Assembly (NCBI RefSeq): GCF_015667585.1
Contig: NZ_JADPEG010000001.1
Location: forward strand, 219,283-283,282
Source: Clostridium sp. D33t1_170424_F3
GTDB taxonomy: Bacteria > Bacillota > Clostridia > Oscillospirales > Acutalibacteraceae
Direction of reading: 5' to 3'
DNA: 64,000 bases
The translations under genes were made by a program, and so were the position numbers. The notes under the pieces are model-generated. The model was not told the origin of the DNA, made no database searches, and saw nothing but the letters and a program-made list of their open reading frames with translations. The stretch's first letter is position 1, and each line of letters starts with the position of its first letter. Positions 1 through 13,483 of the stretch are shown here, in pieces.

Positions 1-416
1 TCACGCTTCTTAGCAGCACCGCCAGCACCATTTACAGCGTCAAGGATTTCGCCGGCAAGTCTCTCCCTCATGGTCTTTTCAGATCTGAGTCTGGAATATT
101 TCGTCATCCAGCGCAAACCAAGGGTTTGTCTTCTTTCCGGACGAACTTCCATCGGGACCTGGTAGGTGGCGCCGCCGACGCGGCGAGCCTTTACCTCGAG
201 CTGCGGCATAACATTCTCCATTGCCTGCTCAAAAACCTCCAGGGGCTCCTTTCCGGTTTTCTCACGGATAATATCAAATGCACCATAGACGATTTTCTGG
301 GAAACACCCTTCTTACCGTCAAACATAATATTATTGATGAGACGTGTTACAAGCTTTGAATTGTAAAGCGGATCGGGCAAAACATCACGTTTTGCGATAT
401 TACCTCTTCTTGGCAC
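1..416 (-). CDS. rpsG: 30S ribosomal protein S7 (3' end cut by window edge)
   Basis: S7 binds the 3' major domain of 16S rRNA and nucleates assembly of the small-subunit head. The gene starts with GTG at 416, eight bases after a strong AAGGAGG site, and reads [20 protein letters not shown], the usual S7 N-terminus. About 138 codons are visible of roughly 156, so only the extreme C-terminus is missing. Conserved S7 segments such as [13 protein letters not shown] and [18 protein letters not shown] are intact. It follows rpsL by 157 bases in the standard str-operon order. S7 often represses the str operon in bacteria; nothing in the visible sequence proves that here. Confidence 0.97.
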   Translation of the reverse strand, partial: MPRRGNIAKRDVLPDPLYNSKLVTRLINNIMFDGKKGVSQKIVYGAFDIIREKTGKEPLEVFEQAMENVMPQLEVKARRVGGATYQVPMEVRPERRQTLGLRWMTKYSRLRSEKTMRERLAGEILDAVNGAGGAAKKR

Positions 417-573
417 TTTACTTCCCTCCTTCACATAATGATATCATAGGTACTCGAAAGCGACAAACTCCCGTTGGCCAACACAGAGGCGTTTTTCCAA
501 GAATAGAAGCATCTATATCTAAAACGCCGCTGCATTTTTGCAGCCGTTCGGTCTCTGTCAAATTGAAACTACC

Positions 574-996
574 TTATTTTTTTCCTGCCTTCGGACGTTT
601 AGCGCCATACTTGGAACGGGCCTGCATACGTTTTGCAACGCCCTGCGCGTCCAGCGTACCACGGATAATATGGTAACGGACACCAGGAAGGTCCTTAACA
701 CGGCCGCCGCGGATCATAACAACGCTATGCTCCTGCAGGTTGTGGCCGACGCCGGGGATGTAAGCGCTGACTTCGATTCCGTTGGAGAGCCTGACTCTTG
801 CGATCTTTCTCAGAGCGGAGTTCGGCTTCTTCGGGGTGGCAGTCTTAACAGCGGTACAAACGCCGCGCTTCTGCGGGGAATCCTGATCGATCGGAACACG
901 CTTCTTGGAGTTCCAGCCTTTCAAAAGCGCAGGAGCCTTTGCTTTCTTTTCGCTTACCTCACGGCCAGTATGAACTAACTGGTTAAATGTTGGCAT
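574..996 (-). CDS. rpsL: 30S ribosomal protein S12
   Basis: S12 sits at the decoding centre interface and helps set translational accuracy. The 140-residue product starts at ATG 996 ([12 protein letters not shown]), preceded by GAGGAGGTGTCGT, a near-perfect ribosome site; an in-frame extension to 1047 lacks family similarity and was not used. The streptomycin-relevant loops read [13 protein letters not shown] and [13 protein letters not shown], so the lysines that mutate in resistant strains are the sensitive form. The gene has its own strong promoter inside the end of rpoC and a leader of about 240 bases containing a long hairpin. Basic C-terminal tail [12 protein letters not shown] is typical. 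Confidence 0.98.
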   Translation of the reverse strand: MPTFNQLVHTGREVSEKKAKAPALLKGWNSKKRVPIDQDSPQKRGVCTAVKTATPKKPNSALRKIARVRLSNGIEVSAYIPGVGHNLQEHSVVMIRGGRVKDLPGVRYHIIRGTLDAQGVAKRMQARSKYGAKRPKAGKK

Positions 997-1073
997 ACGA
1001 CACCTCCTCACTATAGAAGTAATATATGTCAAGCGGAAAACCGCCAAACATCAAAAAAAGATTTGAACACAAT

Positions 1074-1112
1074 TTTATCCTGTCCCGAAATTTCTCCTCG
1101 GGACAGGATAAA
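1074..1112. repeat. 15-bp perfect inverted repeat in the rpsL leader
   Basis: Arms 1074-1088 and 1098-1112 are exact reverse complements, separated by a 9-base loop. In the minus-strand transcript this forms a very stable hairpin about 80-120 bases upstream of the rpsL start. The base run straight after the stem is not U-rich in either direction, though a run of seven U occurs about 20 bases further on. It may be a weak rpoC terminator, a processing site, or part of a ribosomal-protein leader. Confidence 0.75.
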
Positions 1113-1244
1113 CGCTTTTCAACTTTCGCAATTGTCCGGCAAAATCCGCCGAATCCCAAGGCGATGTTCCCCATATTTTATGCATTTTACATGCAATCCC
1201 AGACATTATGGAGAATATTGCCTGCTCAATCGCTACAATTGGTT

Positions 1245-1274
1245 ATTATAACGCTAAATGGCCTCGTTTGTCAA
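1245..1274 (-). promoter_or_regulatory. sigma-A promoter for rpsL-rpsG
   Basis: On the minus strand, TTGACA (1274-1269), an 18-base spacer and TATAAT (1250-1245) match the sigma-A consensus at all twelve positions. The -35 lies within the last codons of rpoC and the -10 just past its stop codon. Predicted start of transcription is near 1238, giving a leader of about 240 bases to rpsL. Confidence 0.8.
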
Positions 1275-4200
1275 GTCCTCATTCGTGGGTTCGATCTCTA
1301 CATCGCTGTAGCATTTCATACCCGTTCCGGCCGGAACCAGCTTGCCGATGATGACATTTTCCTTCAGGCCAAGCAGCGGATCGACCTTGCCCTTGATAGC
1401 GGCGTCGGTCAGCACGCGGGTTGTTTCCTGGAAGGAAGCTGCGGAGAGGAAGGAATCGGTCGCCAGGGAAGCCTTGGTGATACCCAGCAGCGTCGGAGAG
1501 CAGGTGGCCTCCTGCAGTTCCGTTTCACCGGCGGCAATCCGGTCGCGTATCTTCTGGTTTTCATATTCAAACTCAGATTTTTCCACCAAAGAACTGGGAA
1601 GCAGCGTGGTGTCGCCCGCCTCTTCCACCTTGACCTTCTTCATCATCTGGCGCACAATGACCTCGATATGCTTATCGTTGATATCAACGCCCTGCATCCG
1701 GTAAACGCGCTGGACTTCCTGAATCAGGTAATCCTGTACCGCATGTGTGCCGCTGATGGCAAGCACATCGTGCGGGTTGACGGAACCTTCCGTAATACGG
1801 GTACCCGCCGGGATGACGTCGCCTTCGTTGACGATCAGGCGGGAACCGAACGGAATCAGGTAGGATTTGCTCTCCCCTGTCTCCAAATCGGTGACTACTG
1901 CGTGTTTGTTTTTCTTAATCTCCTCAAAGGAAACTTTTCCGCCAATTTCGCTCAGGATCGCCAGATGCTTCGGCTTACGGCCTTCGAAAAGCTCTTCAAC
2001 ACGCGGAAGACCCTGTGTGATATCCTCGGCACTCGCGACGCCGCCGGTATGGAACGTTCTCATCGTCAGCTGCGTGCCCGGCTCACCGATGGACTGCGCC
2101 GCAATGATGCCGACCGCCTCACCGACGGTGACCGGCTGGCCGTTCGCCAGGTTCGCACCGTAGCACTTCTTACAGACGCCGTGGCGCGCACGACAATTCA
2201 GGATGGAACGGATCTTGATGCGCTCCACGCCGTGGCCGACAATGATATCCGCGTCGTCGTCCGTCATCATTTTATCTTTGGAAACCAGAACCGCACCCGT
2301 TTCCGGATCGACAAAGTCTTCCACCAGATAACGGCCGATCAGACGCTCATGCAGGGATTCGATGGCTTCCTTGCCCTCGCGGATATCGAAAACCACCAAT
2401 CCGTCCGTGGCGCCGCAGTCGTCCTCGCGGATGATCACATCCTGAGAAACGTCGACCAGACGGCGGGTCAGGTAACCGGAGTCCGCCGTACGCAGCGCGG
2501 TATCGGCCAGGCCCTTACGGGCGCCGCGGGATGAAATAAAGTATTCCAAAATGTTCAGACCTTCACGGTAGTTTGCACGGATCGGAATTTCGATCGTCTT
2601 ACCGGAGGTGTTGGCAATCAGTCCGCGCATACCGGCGAGCTGGCGAATCTGGCTCATGGAACCACGTGCGCCGGAGTCCGCCATCATGAAGATGGGGTTA
2701 TAGCGGTTAAGGCCCTTCTGCAAGGCGCTGGTAACATCGTTTGTCGCTTTCTCCCAGGTCTTCAGCACGGCGTTGTAACGTTCTCCATTGGAAAGCAAAC
2801 CATTTTTGTACTGCTCGGAAATCATATCAATCCGCTGCTCCGCGCCGGCAATGATCTCCTTCTTTTGCGGCGGAATGGTCGCGTCGCAAACCGCAACGGT
2901 GATGGCGCTCTTGGTGGAATACTTATATCCCTGCGCCTTTACAGCATCCAGCACCTCAGAGGTTTTTGGGACGCCATGGGTCTTAATACACTTGTCAATG
3001 ATCTTTCCAAGCTGCTTTTTACCAGCAAGGAAATCAATTTCAAAATCAAACGCCGTTTCCGGATTGGAACGATCCACAAAACCGAGATCCTGCGGGATCG
3101 GGCGGTTGAAGATCATACGGCCAACCGTGGTGTTGACCAGCTTGCTGACCATCTTACCGTCGATTTCCATCGTGCGGCGCACCTTGATCTTCGCATGCAG
3201 GCTGACCGTTTTGGACTCATACGCCAGAATCGCTTCGTCAAAGTCCTTGAAGACCTTGCCTTCGCCCATCTCGCCGTCTTTATCCAATGTCAGATAATAG
3301 GAACCCAGGACCATGTCCTGCGTCGGAACGGTAACCGGGCGGCCGTCGGACGGCTTGAGCAGGTTGCCGGCCGCCAGCATCAGGAAGCGGGCTTCCGCCT
3401 GCGCCTCGGAGGAAAGCGGCACGTGAACCGCCATCTGATCGCCGTCGAAGTCCGCATTGTAAGCGGTACAGGCCAGCGGATGCAGTTTCAACGCACGGCC
3501 TTCCACCAGCACCGGCTCAAACGCCTGAATACCCAGTCTGTGCAGCGTAGGCGCACGGTTGAGCAGGACCGGGTGGTTTTTGATTACAATTTCAAGTGCG
3601 TCCCAAACTTCCGGCTTCGCTCTTTCTACCGCTTTTCTGGCCGCTTTAATGTTGCCTGCCGCGCCGGTTTCTACCAGACGCTTCATGACAAAGGGCTTGA
3701 ACAGCTCCAGCGCCATTTCCTTTGGCAGGCCGCACTGGTACATCTTGAGTTCCGGACCGACGACAATAACGGAACGGCCGGAATAGTCGACGCGCTTGCC
3801 CAGCAGGTTCTGACGGAATCGGCCCTGCTTGCCTTTCAGCATATCAGAAAGGGATTTCAGCGGGCGGTTGTTTGGTCCGGTAACCGGACGGCCGCGGCGG
3901 CCGTTGTCGATCAGCGCATCGACTGCTTCCTGCAGCATACGCTTCTCGTTGCGGACAATGATGTCCGGCGCACCCAGCTCCAGCAACCTCTTCAGACGGT
4001 TGTTGCGGTTGATTACACGGCGGTACAGGTCGTTCAAGTCGGAGGTGGCGAAACGGCCGCCGTCCAACTGGACCATCGGACGAATATCAGGCGGAATGAC
4101 CGGGACAACATCCAGAATCATCCACTCCGGACGGTTGCCGGAGAGGCGGAATGCCTCCACAACCTCCAGACGCTTGAGGATGCGGACGCGCTTCTGTCCG

Positions 4201-4796
4201 GAAGCATTGACCAGTTCATCCTTCAGCTCTTCGGATTCCCTTTCGAGGTTGATCTCCTCCAACAGCTTCTTGATCGCCTCAGCGCCCATGCTGGCCTCAA
4301 AATCGTCCTCATATTTCTCGCGCAGATCACGGTACTCTTTTTCACTCAGCATCTGCTTCTTCTGCAGCTCACGCACATTGCCGGGGTCCGTAACAATATA
4401 CATGGCAAAATACAGAATCTTTTCCAGCATGCGGGGGGAAATATCCAGAATCAAACCCATTCTGGAGGGAATTCCTTTAAAATACCAGATGTGGGAAACC
4501 GGCGCGGCGAGCTCAATATGGCCCATGCGCTCGCGGCGGACCTTTGCTCTGGTGACTTCTACGCCGCAACGGTCGCAGATTTTTCCCTTGTAACGGATTC
4601 TTTTATACTTTCCGCAGTGGCACTCCCAGTCCTTCTGCGGGCCAAAGATGCGCTCACAGAAGAGGCCATCGCGCTCCGGCTTCAGGGTACGGTAGTTGAT
4701 CGTCTCCGGTTTCTTGACCTCGCCATGCGACCATTCCCGAATCTTATCCGGCGAAGCCAGTCCGATTTTTATAGATTCAAATACGTTAAATTCCAT
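1254..4796 (-). CDS. rpoC: DNA-directed RNA polymerase subunit beta'
   Basis: This is the large catalytic subunit of RNA polymerase, 1180 residues, a normal length for Clostridia. The N-terminal zinc site has Cys59, Cys61, Cys74 and Cys77 ([19 protein letters not shown]). The catalytic magnesium loop NADFDGDQM is at residues 447-455. A second zinc site is seen at [13 protein letters not shown], and the bridge-helix and trigger-loop segment includes [19 protein letters not shown]. It starts at ATG 4796 just downstream of rpoB (18 bases apart) and is surely co-transcribed with it. The last codons carry the -35 box of the following rpsL promoter. There are no signs of truncation or insertion. 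Confidence 0.99.
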   Translation of the reverse strand: MEFNVFESIKIGLASPDKIREWSHGEVKKPETINYRTLKPERDGLFCERIFGPQKDWECHCGKYKRIRYKGKICDRCGVEVTRAKVRRERMGHIELAAPVSHIWYFKGIPSRMGLILDISPRMLEKILYFAMYIVTDPGNVRELQKKQMLSEKEYRDLREKYEDDFEASMGAEAIKKLLEEINLERESEELKDELVNASGQKRVRILKRLEVVEAFRLSGNRPEWMILDVVPVIPPDIRPMVQLDGGRFATSDLNDLYRRVINRNNRLKRLLELGAPDIIVRNEKRMLQEAVDALIDNGRRGRPVTGPNNRPLKSLSDMLKGKQGRFRQNLLGKRVDYSGRSVIVVGPELKMYQCGLPKEMALELFKPFVMKRLVETGAAGNIKAARKAVERAKPEVWDALEIVIKNHPVLLNRAPTLHRLGIQAFEPVLVEGRALKLHPLACTAYNADFDGDQMAVHVPLSSEAQAEARFLMLAAGNLLKPSDGRPVTVPTQDMVLGSYYLTLDKDGEMGEGKVFKDFDEAILAYESKTVSLHAKIKVRRTMEIDGKMVSKLVNTTVGRMIFNRPIPQDLGFVDRSNPETAFDFEIDFLAGKKQLGKIIDKCIKTHGVPKTSEVLDAVKAQGYKYSTKSAITVAVCDATIPPQKKEIIAGAEQRIDMISEQYKNGLLSNGERYNAVLKTWEKATNDVTSALQKGLNRYNPIFMMADSGARGSMSQIRQLAGMRGLIANTSGKTIEIPIRANYREGLNILEYFISSRGARKGLADTALRTADSGYLTRRLVDVSQDVIIREDDCGATDGLVVFDIREGKEAIESLHERLIGRYLVEDFVDPETGAVLVSKDKMMTDDDADIIVGHGVERIKIRSILNCRARHGVCKKCYGANLANGQPVTVGEAVGIIAAQSIGEPGTQLTMRTFHTGGVASAEDITQGLPRVEELFEGRKPKHLAILSEIGGKVSFEEIKKNKHAVVTDLETGESKSYLIPFGSRLIVNEGDVIPAGTRITEGSVNPHDVLAISGTHAVQDYLIQEVQRVYRMQGVDINDKHIEVIVRQMMKKVKVEEAGDTTLLPSSLVEKSEFEYENQKIRDRIAAGETELQEATCSPTLLGITKASLATDSFLSAASFQETTRVLTDAAIKGKVDPLLGLKENVIIGKLVPAGTGMKCYSDVEIEPTNEDLTNEAI

Positions 4797-4814
4797 ATTG
4801 TAACCCCCTTCAAT

Positions 4815-8567
<3,753 letters not shown>

Positions 8568-8743
8568 TGGCTCAATCACTCCATTCAAATATTTACCATC
8601 CTGTGGCATAAATGAAACATTATCACTTTGCCTGATCACCGATTTCCCGGCTTTCGTGAGAAACTCTTGCCTTTTTCGCGGAGTTGTGATATTATATACA
8701 AAAATAGACATGAGTATATGTTTCCATGATGATGCAGTTTATT

Positions 8744-8772
8744 ATTTTATAACAATATATAGTGTTTGTCAA
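8744..8772 (-). promoter_or_regulatory. sigma-A promoter for rpoB-rpoC
   Basis: Minus-strand TTGACA (8772-8767), 17-base spacer and TAAAAT (8749-8744) form a near-consensus promoter. Transcription should begin near 8737. The -35 box is part of the inner arm of a separate inverted repeat at 8768-8796. Confidence 0.75.
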
Positions 8773-8810
8773 GGTAATTTTTGTTTTTACCTTGACTTTT
8801 TTATTTTTTT
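8768..8810 (+). terminator. inverted repeat with plus-strand T-run upstream of rpoB
   Basis: Arms 8768-8777 and 8787-8796 are exact 10-bp reverse complements with a 9-base loop, followed on the plus strand by a T-rich run (8797-8810). It has the form of an intrinsic terminator facing away from rpoB, yet no plus-strand gene lies upstream. Its left arm overlaps the rpoB -35 box, so it could instead be an operator. Confidence 0.45.
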
Positions 8811-8989
8811 ATGATGCGTCCTATTTTCAACGATAAATTCTGTGTATAAATGCCAGATTCTGGTAGGAACAAATTTCTTTTCTGCCGAAATAAGCCGATT
8901 CCTGCCATGGCAACCTTTACCCGCGGGACCCTATATCGCCCGTTTTTTCATATGCGGTTGCATGTTTATGATTCGGTCCGTTTAAAATT
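8811..8989. other. intergenic region upstream of rpoB
   Basis: About 180 bases between the rpoB upstream inverted repeat and the Rrf2 gene terminator. I see no convincing gene, RNA or additional promoter here. No rplJ/rplL genes precede rpoB, unlike in many other bacteria, because the Rrf2 gene comes next. Confidence 0.5.
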
Positions 8990-9046
8990 TTTGAAAAAAG
9001 CTCCCGGATGCCTGCGGTTAAACCGCTGTAAGCGTCCGGGAGCTTT
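8990..9046 (-). terminator. intrinsic terminator after the Rrf2 gene
   Basis: A 12-bp stem (8997-9008 with 9035-9046) encloses a smaller nested hairpin (GCGGTT/AACCGC near 9014-9026). On the minus strand it is followed by a T-rich tail. It closes the dgt-dnaG-rpoD-Rrf2 run and insulates rpoB. Confidence 0.8.
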
Positions 9047-9065
9047 CTCACTATGTAAGGCGTAT

Positions 9066-9476
9066 TTATTGGGCAGACTTATCCTTCCCCTCTTCACAGG
9101 CAAAGGTATAGGAGTCCAGCTTGTCCCGCACGACGGCGGAAACCTCATCATAAATCTGGTGAAACCGGCAGCTTGTCGTATGCGAGCAGCAGTATTCCTC
9201 ACACTGGCACCGGCTGATCCGGTACGGACCCTCCACGGACTCGATGACCTGCCGCAAAGTGATTTCCCCCGCGGGATGCGCCAGCATATACCCGCCATGC
9301 GCGCCCTTGTAGGAAACAATAATATCGTCGGCAACCAGCTTGCGCAGGATTTTCAAAGCAAAACGCAGGGGCACATGCGTGTCTTCCGCAATGGTGCGCG
9401 CATCGACTTTTTCTTTGGAAACCGCCAGCCGCTCCACAATCCGGACCGCATAGTCCGCCTCCAGCGTCATATGCAT
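9066..9476 (-). CDS. Rrf2-family transcriptional regulator, probable Fe-S sensor
   Basis: A 136-residue winged-helix protein of the Rrf2 family (IscR, NsrR, CymR and relatives). The N-terminus MHMTLEADYAVRIVERLA and the wing GAHGGYMLAHPAGEITLRQV are characteristic. Between residues 90 and 103 there is a cysteine-rich loop with Cys90, 92, 96, 97 and 103, where cluster-binding members ligate an iron-sulfur cluster; Rrf2 members without a cluster normally lack it. It starts 10 bases downstream of rpoD, with AGGAGG six bases before ATG, and so probably shares the sigma-factor operon. Target genes cannot be told from the sequence. An Fe-S, NO or redox sensing role is inference. Confidence 0.88.
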   Translation of the reverse strand: MHMTLEADYAVRIVERLAVSKEKVDARTIAEDTHVPLRFALKILRKLVADDIIVSYKGAHGGYMLAHPAGEITLRQVIESVEGPYRISRCQCEEYCCSHTTSCRFHQIYDEVSAVVRDKLDSYTFACEEGKDKSAQ

Positions 9477-9486
9477 AGAATCCCTC

Positions 9487-10590
9487 CTAGTCCAAAAAAT
9501 CTTTCAGCTTCTTGCTGCGGCTTGGATGGCGCAGCTTGCGCAGCGCTTTTGCCTCGATCTGACGGATGCGCTCGCGGGTCACGTTGAACTCCTTGCCAAC
9601 TTCCTCCAGCGTACGCGACCGCCCATCCTCCAGTCCAAACCGGAGGCTGAGCACTTTTTCTTCTCTGGGCGTCAGCGTATCCAGGACGTCCGCCAGCTGT
9701 TCTTTCAAAAGCGTGTGGGACGCGGCGTCCTGCGGCGCGGGCGCATCATCGTCGGGAATGAAATCTCCCAGATGGCTGTCCTCTTCCTCACCGATCGGCG
9801 TTTCCAGCGAAACCGGCTCCTGCGCCACACGCATGATTTCCCGCACTTTATCGACCGGCATATCCAGCTCCGCGGAAATGTCTTCCGCGCTGGGCTCGTG
9901 GCCGTTTGTGTGCAACAGCTGACTGGAAACCTTTTTTACCTTATTAATGGTTTCCACCATATGCACCGGAATGCGGATCGTGCGCGCCTGATCCGCGATG
10001 GCGCGGGTGATCGCCTGGCGTATCCACCAGGTCGCATAAGTGGAAAATTTAAAGCCCTTTGTATAGTCAAACTTTTCAACTGCTTTAATCAGGCCCAGAT
10101 TGCCCTCCTGGATCAGGTCCAAAAACTGCATGCCACGGCCCAGATAGCGCTTCGCAATGCTGACTACCAAACGCAGGTTGGCTTCTGACAAACGCTTTTT
10201 CGCCCGCTCGTCGCCCTCATTGATGCGGATCGCAAGATCGATCTCCTCTTCGGGAGAAAGCAGCGGCACACGGCCGATTTCTTTTAAATAAACTTTTACA
10301 GGGTCATCAATTGCGATGCCCTCTGTGCTCAATGCAGATTCCAGATTTTCATCCTCCGTGGTTTCCGTGGTAAACTCAATCTCTTCCAGAGGAACGTCGG
10401 CAAAGTCTTCAATAATCTCAACGCCCTGCGCTTCCAGCGTATCATAGAATTTTTCAATTTGTTCCGGTTCAAAATCGAGCTCGCCGATGGCGTCCAGAAT
10501 CTCCTTGGTGGAGAGCTGGCCCTTCGCTTTTCCCTGCTCGATCAAGTCTTTGATGACTGTTTTTTTATCCGGTGTTGCTGCTGCTCCCAT
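9487..10590 (-). CDS. rpoD: RNA polymerase primary sigma factor (sigma A / RpoD)
   Basis: The 367-residue product is the housekeeping sigma factor. Region 1.1 is short and acidic, followed by region 1.2 ([17 protein letters not shown]), region 2 with the -10 recognition helix ([20 protein letters not shown]), region 3, and region 4 with the -35 helix-turn-helix ([20 protein letters not shown]). Length and domain order match RpoD of Gram-positive bacteria. The many TTGACA/TATAAT promoters in this window agree with a standard sigma A. It lies 12 bases downstream of dnaG, the classic macromolecular-synthesis pairing. Start is ATG 10590 behind GGGGGACG. Confidence 0.99.
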   Translation of the reverse strand: MGAAATPDKKTVIKDLIEQGKAKGQLSTKEILDAIGELDFEPEQIEKFYDTLEAQGVEIIEDFADVPLEEIEFTTETTEDENLESALSTEGIAIDDPVKVYLKEIGRVPLLSPEEEIDLAIRINEGDERAKKRLSEANLRLVVSIAKRYLGRGMQFLDLIQEGNLGLIKAVEKFDYTKGFKFSTYATWWIRQAITRAIADQARTIRIPVHMVETINKVKKVSSQLLHTNGHEPSAEDISAELDMPVDKVREIMRVAQEPVSLETPIGEEEDSHLGDFIPDDDAPAPQDAASHTLLKEQLADVLDTLTPREEKVLSLRFGLEDGRSRTLEEVGKEFNVTRERIRQIEAKALRKLRHPSRSKKLKDFLD

Positions 10591-10602
10591 GTGTACGTCC
10601 CC

Positions 10603-12369
10603 CTATTTCTTCTTCGACTTCAAGTCCGCGAGGTATTGTTCAATACTCTGCGTTGGAACCGAAGCGACATCTTCCATGTTTATTTTAGCATGCTCCTGTT
10701 CGATCACTTCTATATATTCGTCCGCATCCTCCCTGGTGGCGGATACGTCGCTGTATTTTGCAAAAATCCGGGCAATCGCACCGATTTCATCCACGGAAAA
10801 TTCTCCGGAAATCTCCGTCAGCCCGTAATCCTTGCCATCCATCATTTTCCCCACGATTGTCTGATATACGCGGCGATTGAAAGAAGTGGTAAATTTTTCA
10901 GGCGGCAAACGGCGTACGACCTCTTTAGCATGATCCGGATATTTCGTAATATACGCAATCAGCGCCTCTTCCGCGCTTGCAGCGCGCAAATGCTTGACTT
11001 TTTCCGGATTGATGCTGTCTCCGATGCCGACTGCCTGCTGCTGAAATGTTTTAAACTGCTTCTGCTGGCGCTGTTTTTGCCGCTTCCGGCTGTTCTTGTC
11101 CACCTGCATCATGATGGAAGACCGGTCCACGCCGATTTCTTCCGCCAGCTTCCCGGCATAGATTTCCTGCTCCATCCGGTTGTCCAGCGTGGCCAGCAGC
11201 TCCGCCGCACCCGTCAGATAGGCTACTCGCCCGTCAGCGCTCTCCAGATTGCAGGTACTGCGAATTTTGGAGAGCCGGTATTCCACGTCGTTTCCGCAGG
11301 AATCCAACAGCTGCTTAAACCGGACCGGACCCTGCTCGCCGTACGATCGTATGTATTCGTCCGGGTCTTTTCCCCCCACAATTTTCAGCACCTTGACCAG
11401 AATTCCCGCGTCTCGCAAAATGGGGATCGCGCGCGCCGTCGCCTTTTGTCCCGCCTCGTCGGCGTCATAGCAGATGACAACCTCTTTTGCATACCGCGCC
11501 ATCAGACGCGCCTGCTCAACGGTCAGCGCGGTACCCAATGTGGCGACAGCATTGGCAAACCCCGCCTGGTGCAGGGAGATGACATCCATATAGCCTTCCG
11601 CCAAAATGAGCTGTTCGCCGCCGTGATTCTTGGCAAAATTTAAAGCAAACAACGCGTCGCTTTTGCGGAATACCAGCGTATCCGAGGTGTTCAGATATTT
11701 TGGCTTTGCGTCACTGAGCACGCGGCCGCCAAAGGCAATGACATTCCCGCGCAGGTCGATGATCGGATACATCACCCGGTCGTAAAAGCGGTCGACCGTC
11801 CCGCCGTTTCGTCCCTTAAACGCGACGTTTGCAGCGATGATTTCCTCGGATCCATATCCTTTTTTTTGAAGATAATCAGTCAGCGCAAAGCGGGCAGACG
11901 GTGAATAACCCAAACCAAAATGCTTGATCGTTTTCATGGACAGCCCACGGCCCGTCAGATAGGAAAGCCCCGGTTCACCCTGCTCCGACAACAGCATTGC
12001 ATGATAAAAGCGTGCTGCCTCCCGGTTAATCTCATAGATTCGGGTGCGCAGCTTTGCCATACCGTCGTCCACATGGTTTTCCGGCACCGGAATTCCCGCG
12101 CGCTGGGCAAGCAGGCGAATCGCCTCCATATAATCCAGGTTTTCAATGCGGCGGATAAACGTGATGACATCGCCCCCCGCCCCGCAGCCGAAACAGTAGA
12201 ACGACCCGTTTTCCGGATAGACGTTGAAGGACGGCGTTTTTTCATTGTGAAACGGGCAGAGGCCCACCATGTTCCTGCCGCTGCGCCGCAGGGAAACATA
12301 GGACGAAACGACTTCGACAATGTCGCTCCGCATTTTCAGCTCCTGCAAAAATAACTCCGGCAAAGGCAT
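10603..12369 (-). CDS. dnaG: DNA primase
   Basis: DnaG makes RNA primers for replication. The 588-residue protein begins with the CHC2 zinc finger (Cys38, His41, Cys59, Cys62). This is followed by the N-terminal catalytic domain and a TOPRIM fold whose acidic residues are visible in LILAEGYMDVISLHQAGF and CYDADEAGQKAT. The C-terminal third, after a basic Q/K-rich linker near residue 440, should contact the replicative helicase. Start ATG 12369 follows GGAGGAATTGCC. It sits between dgt and rpoD in one operon. No anomalies were seen. Confidence 0.98.
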   Translation of the reverse strand: MPLPELFLQELKMRSDIVEVVSSYVSLRRSGRNMVGLCPFHNEKTPSFNVYPENGSFYCFGCGAGGDVITFIRRIENLDYMEAIRLLAQRAGIPVPENHVDDGMAKLRTRIYEINREAARFYHAMLLSEQGEPGLSYLTGRGLSMKTIKHFGLGYSPSARFALTDYLQKKGYGSEEIIAANVAFKGRNGGTVDRFYDRVMYPIIDLRGNVIAFGGRVLSDAKPKYLNTSDTLVFRKSDALFALNFAKNHGGEQLILAEGYMDVISLHQAGFANAVATLGTALTVEQARLMARYAKEVVICYDADEAGQKATARAIPILRDAGILVKVLKIVGGKDPDEYIRSYGEQGPVRFKQLLDSCGNDVEYRLSKIRSTCNLESADGRVAYLTGAAELLATLDNRMEQEIYAGKLAEEIGVDRSSIMMQVDKNSRKRQKQRQQKQFKTFQQQAVGIGDSINPEKVKHLRAASAEEALIAYITKYPDHAKEVVRRLPPEKFTTSFNRRVYQTIVGKMMDGKDYGLTEISGEFSVDEIGAIARIFAKYSDVSATREDADEYIEVIEQEHAKINMEDVASVPTQSIEQYLADLKSKKK

Positions 12370-12397
12370 GGCAATTCCTCCGATTCACGGCCGATAC

Positions 12398-13393
12398 TCA
12401 AATATTCCAGGCCTTGGGAATATAAATCTCTCTGAACAGCTGAATCGCGAAATGGTCTGTCATCCCCGCGATATAGTCGCAGGCGGCCCGCTCCCGGCCC
12501 TCTTGCTCCGCAATCCAGCGCATATCGGGCGGCAGATGGTCCGGGTTCTTGAGATAGGTAAACAAAATCTCGATCAAACCGGGGACCTTCTTTTCCTCCC
12601 CTTTGGCATACGGGTTAAAATATACCCGCTCATACATAAAATCATTCAGCCGGTCGAACGCCTGTTTACGCTCCGGATCCATTTGAATGACGCCGTTTTG
12701 GCTGTTCTCTACAATAGCGCGTACCAGGCTGTTGATCCGCACGGATTTCCGGTTCCCCAGCAAATCCGTAATCTCTTTGGGAAGGTCGCTTTCTTTCAGC
12801 ACCCCTGCCCGTTCCGCGTCGTCGATGTCGTGGTTAATGTAGGCAATGCGGTCCGCGTAACGGACAATGCGGCCCTCCAGTGTCTGCGCCTCCCGGCCCC
12901 TGGTGTGACAGAGGATGCCGTCGCGCACTTCCTTTGTCAGGTTCAAACCCTGCCCGCCTTTTTCCAGCTTCTCCACAATGCGTACGCTTTGCTCATAGTG
13001 CCGGAATCCCTCCGGCATAATCTCGTTGAGCGCCCGTTCCCCCGCATGGCCAAAGGGCGTGTGTCCCAGGTCATGTCCCAGAGAGATAGCCTCCGTTAAA
13101 TCCTCGTTCAGGAGCAGCGCCCGCGCAATGGTGCGCGCAATTTGCGCTACTTCCAGCGTATGTGTCAGACGCGTACGGTAGTGATCCCCCTCTGGAGACA
13201 GGAACACCTGTGTCTTCCGCTTCAGCCTGCGAAAGGACTTGCAATGGATAATCCGGTCCCGGTCCCTCTGGTAAGGCGTCCGCAGCTCACATTCCTCATC
13301 CGGCACATCCCTTCCCTGGGTATTGCGGGACAGTGCCGCATAGGGCGATAAAATCTGCTCTTCAATATTTTGTGTCCGTTCTCTTACGGTCAT
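12398..13393 (-). CDS. dgt: deoxyguanosinetriphosphate triphosphohydrolase-like protein
   Basis: An HD-domain dNTP triphosphohydrolase of the Dgt/SamHD1 type, about 331 residues. Metal-binding HD motifs are present as CKSFRRLKRKTQVF, RLTHTLEVAQIARTIARAL and GHDLGHTPFGHAGE. It should hydrolyse dNTPs to nucleoside and tripolyphosphate and so help control nucleotide pools. Start ATG 13393 (MTVRERTQNIEEQIL) has AGAGGGTG eight bases upstream; a TTG 24 bases further upstream gives an unlikely extension. Clostridia commonly keep this gene directly before dnaG and rpoD. A lone -10 box (TATAAT at 13450-13445) lies upstream without a clear -35. Substrate preference cannot be read from sequence. Confidence 0.93.
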   Translation of the reverse strand: MTVRERTQNIEEQILSPYAALSRNTQGRDVPDEECELRTPYQRDRDRIIHCKSFRRLKRKTQVFLSPEGDHYRTRLTHTLEVAQIARTIARALLLNEDLTEAISLGHDLGHTPFGHAGERALNEIMPEGFRHYEQSVRIVEKLEKGGQGLNLTKEVRDGILCHTRGREAQTLEGRIVRYADRIAYINHDIDDAERAGVLKESDLPKEITDLLGNRKSVRINSLVRAIVENSQNGVIQMDPERKQAFDRLNDFMYERVYFNPYAKGEEKKVPGLIEILFTYLKNPDHLPPDMRWIAEQEGRERAACDYIAGMTDHFAIQLFREIYIPKAWNI

Positions 13394-13483
13394 GGTTACA
13401 CACCCTCTTCCTATCAACGGTCGGTATAAAAGGCGCTTCCATGTATTATATACGCAACTTAATGCGATTTTCCTGCAAAATTT

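Noticed and set aside
983..1174. 63-codon minus-strand frame across the rpsL leader
   Set aside because: It spans the 15-bp hairpin, overlaps the rpsL start by 14 bases, has no ribosome site and no recognisable motif.
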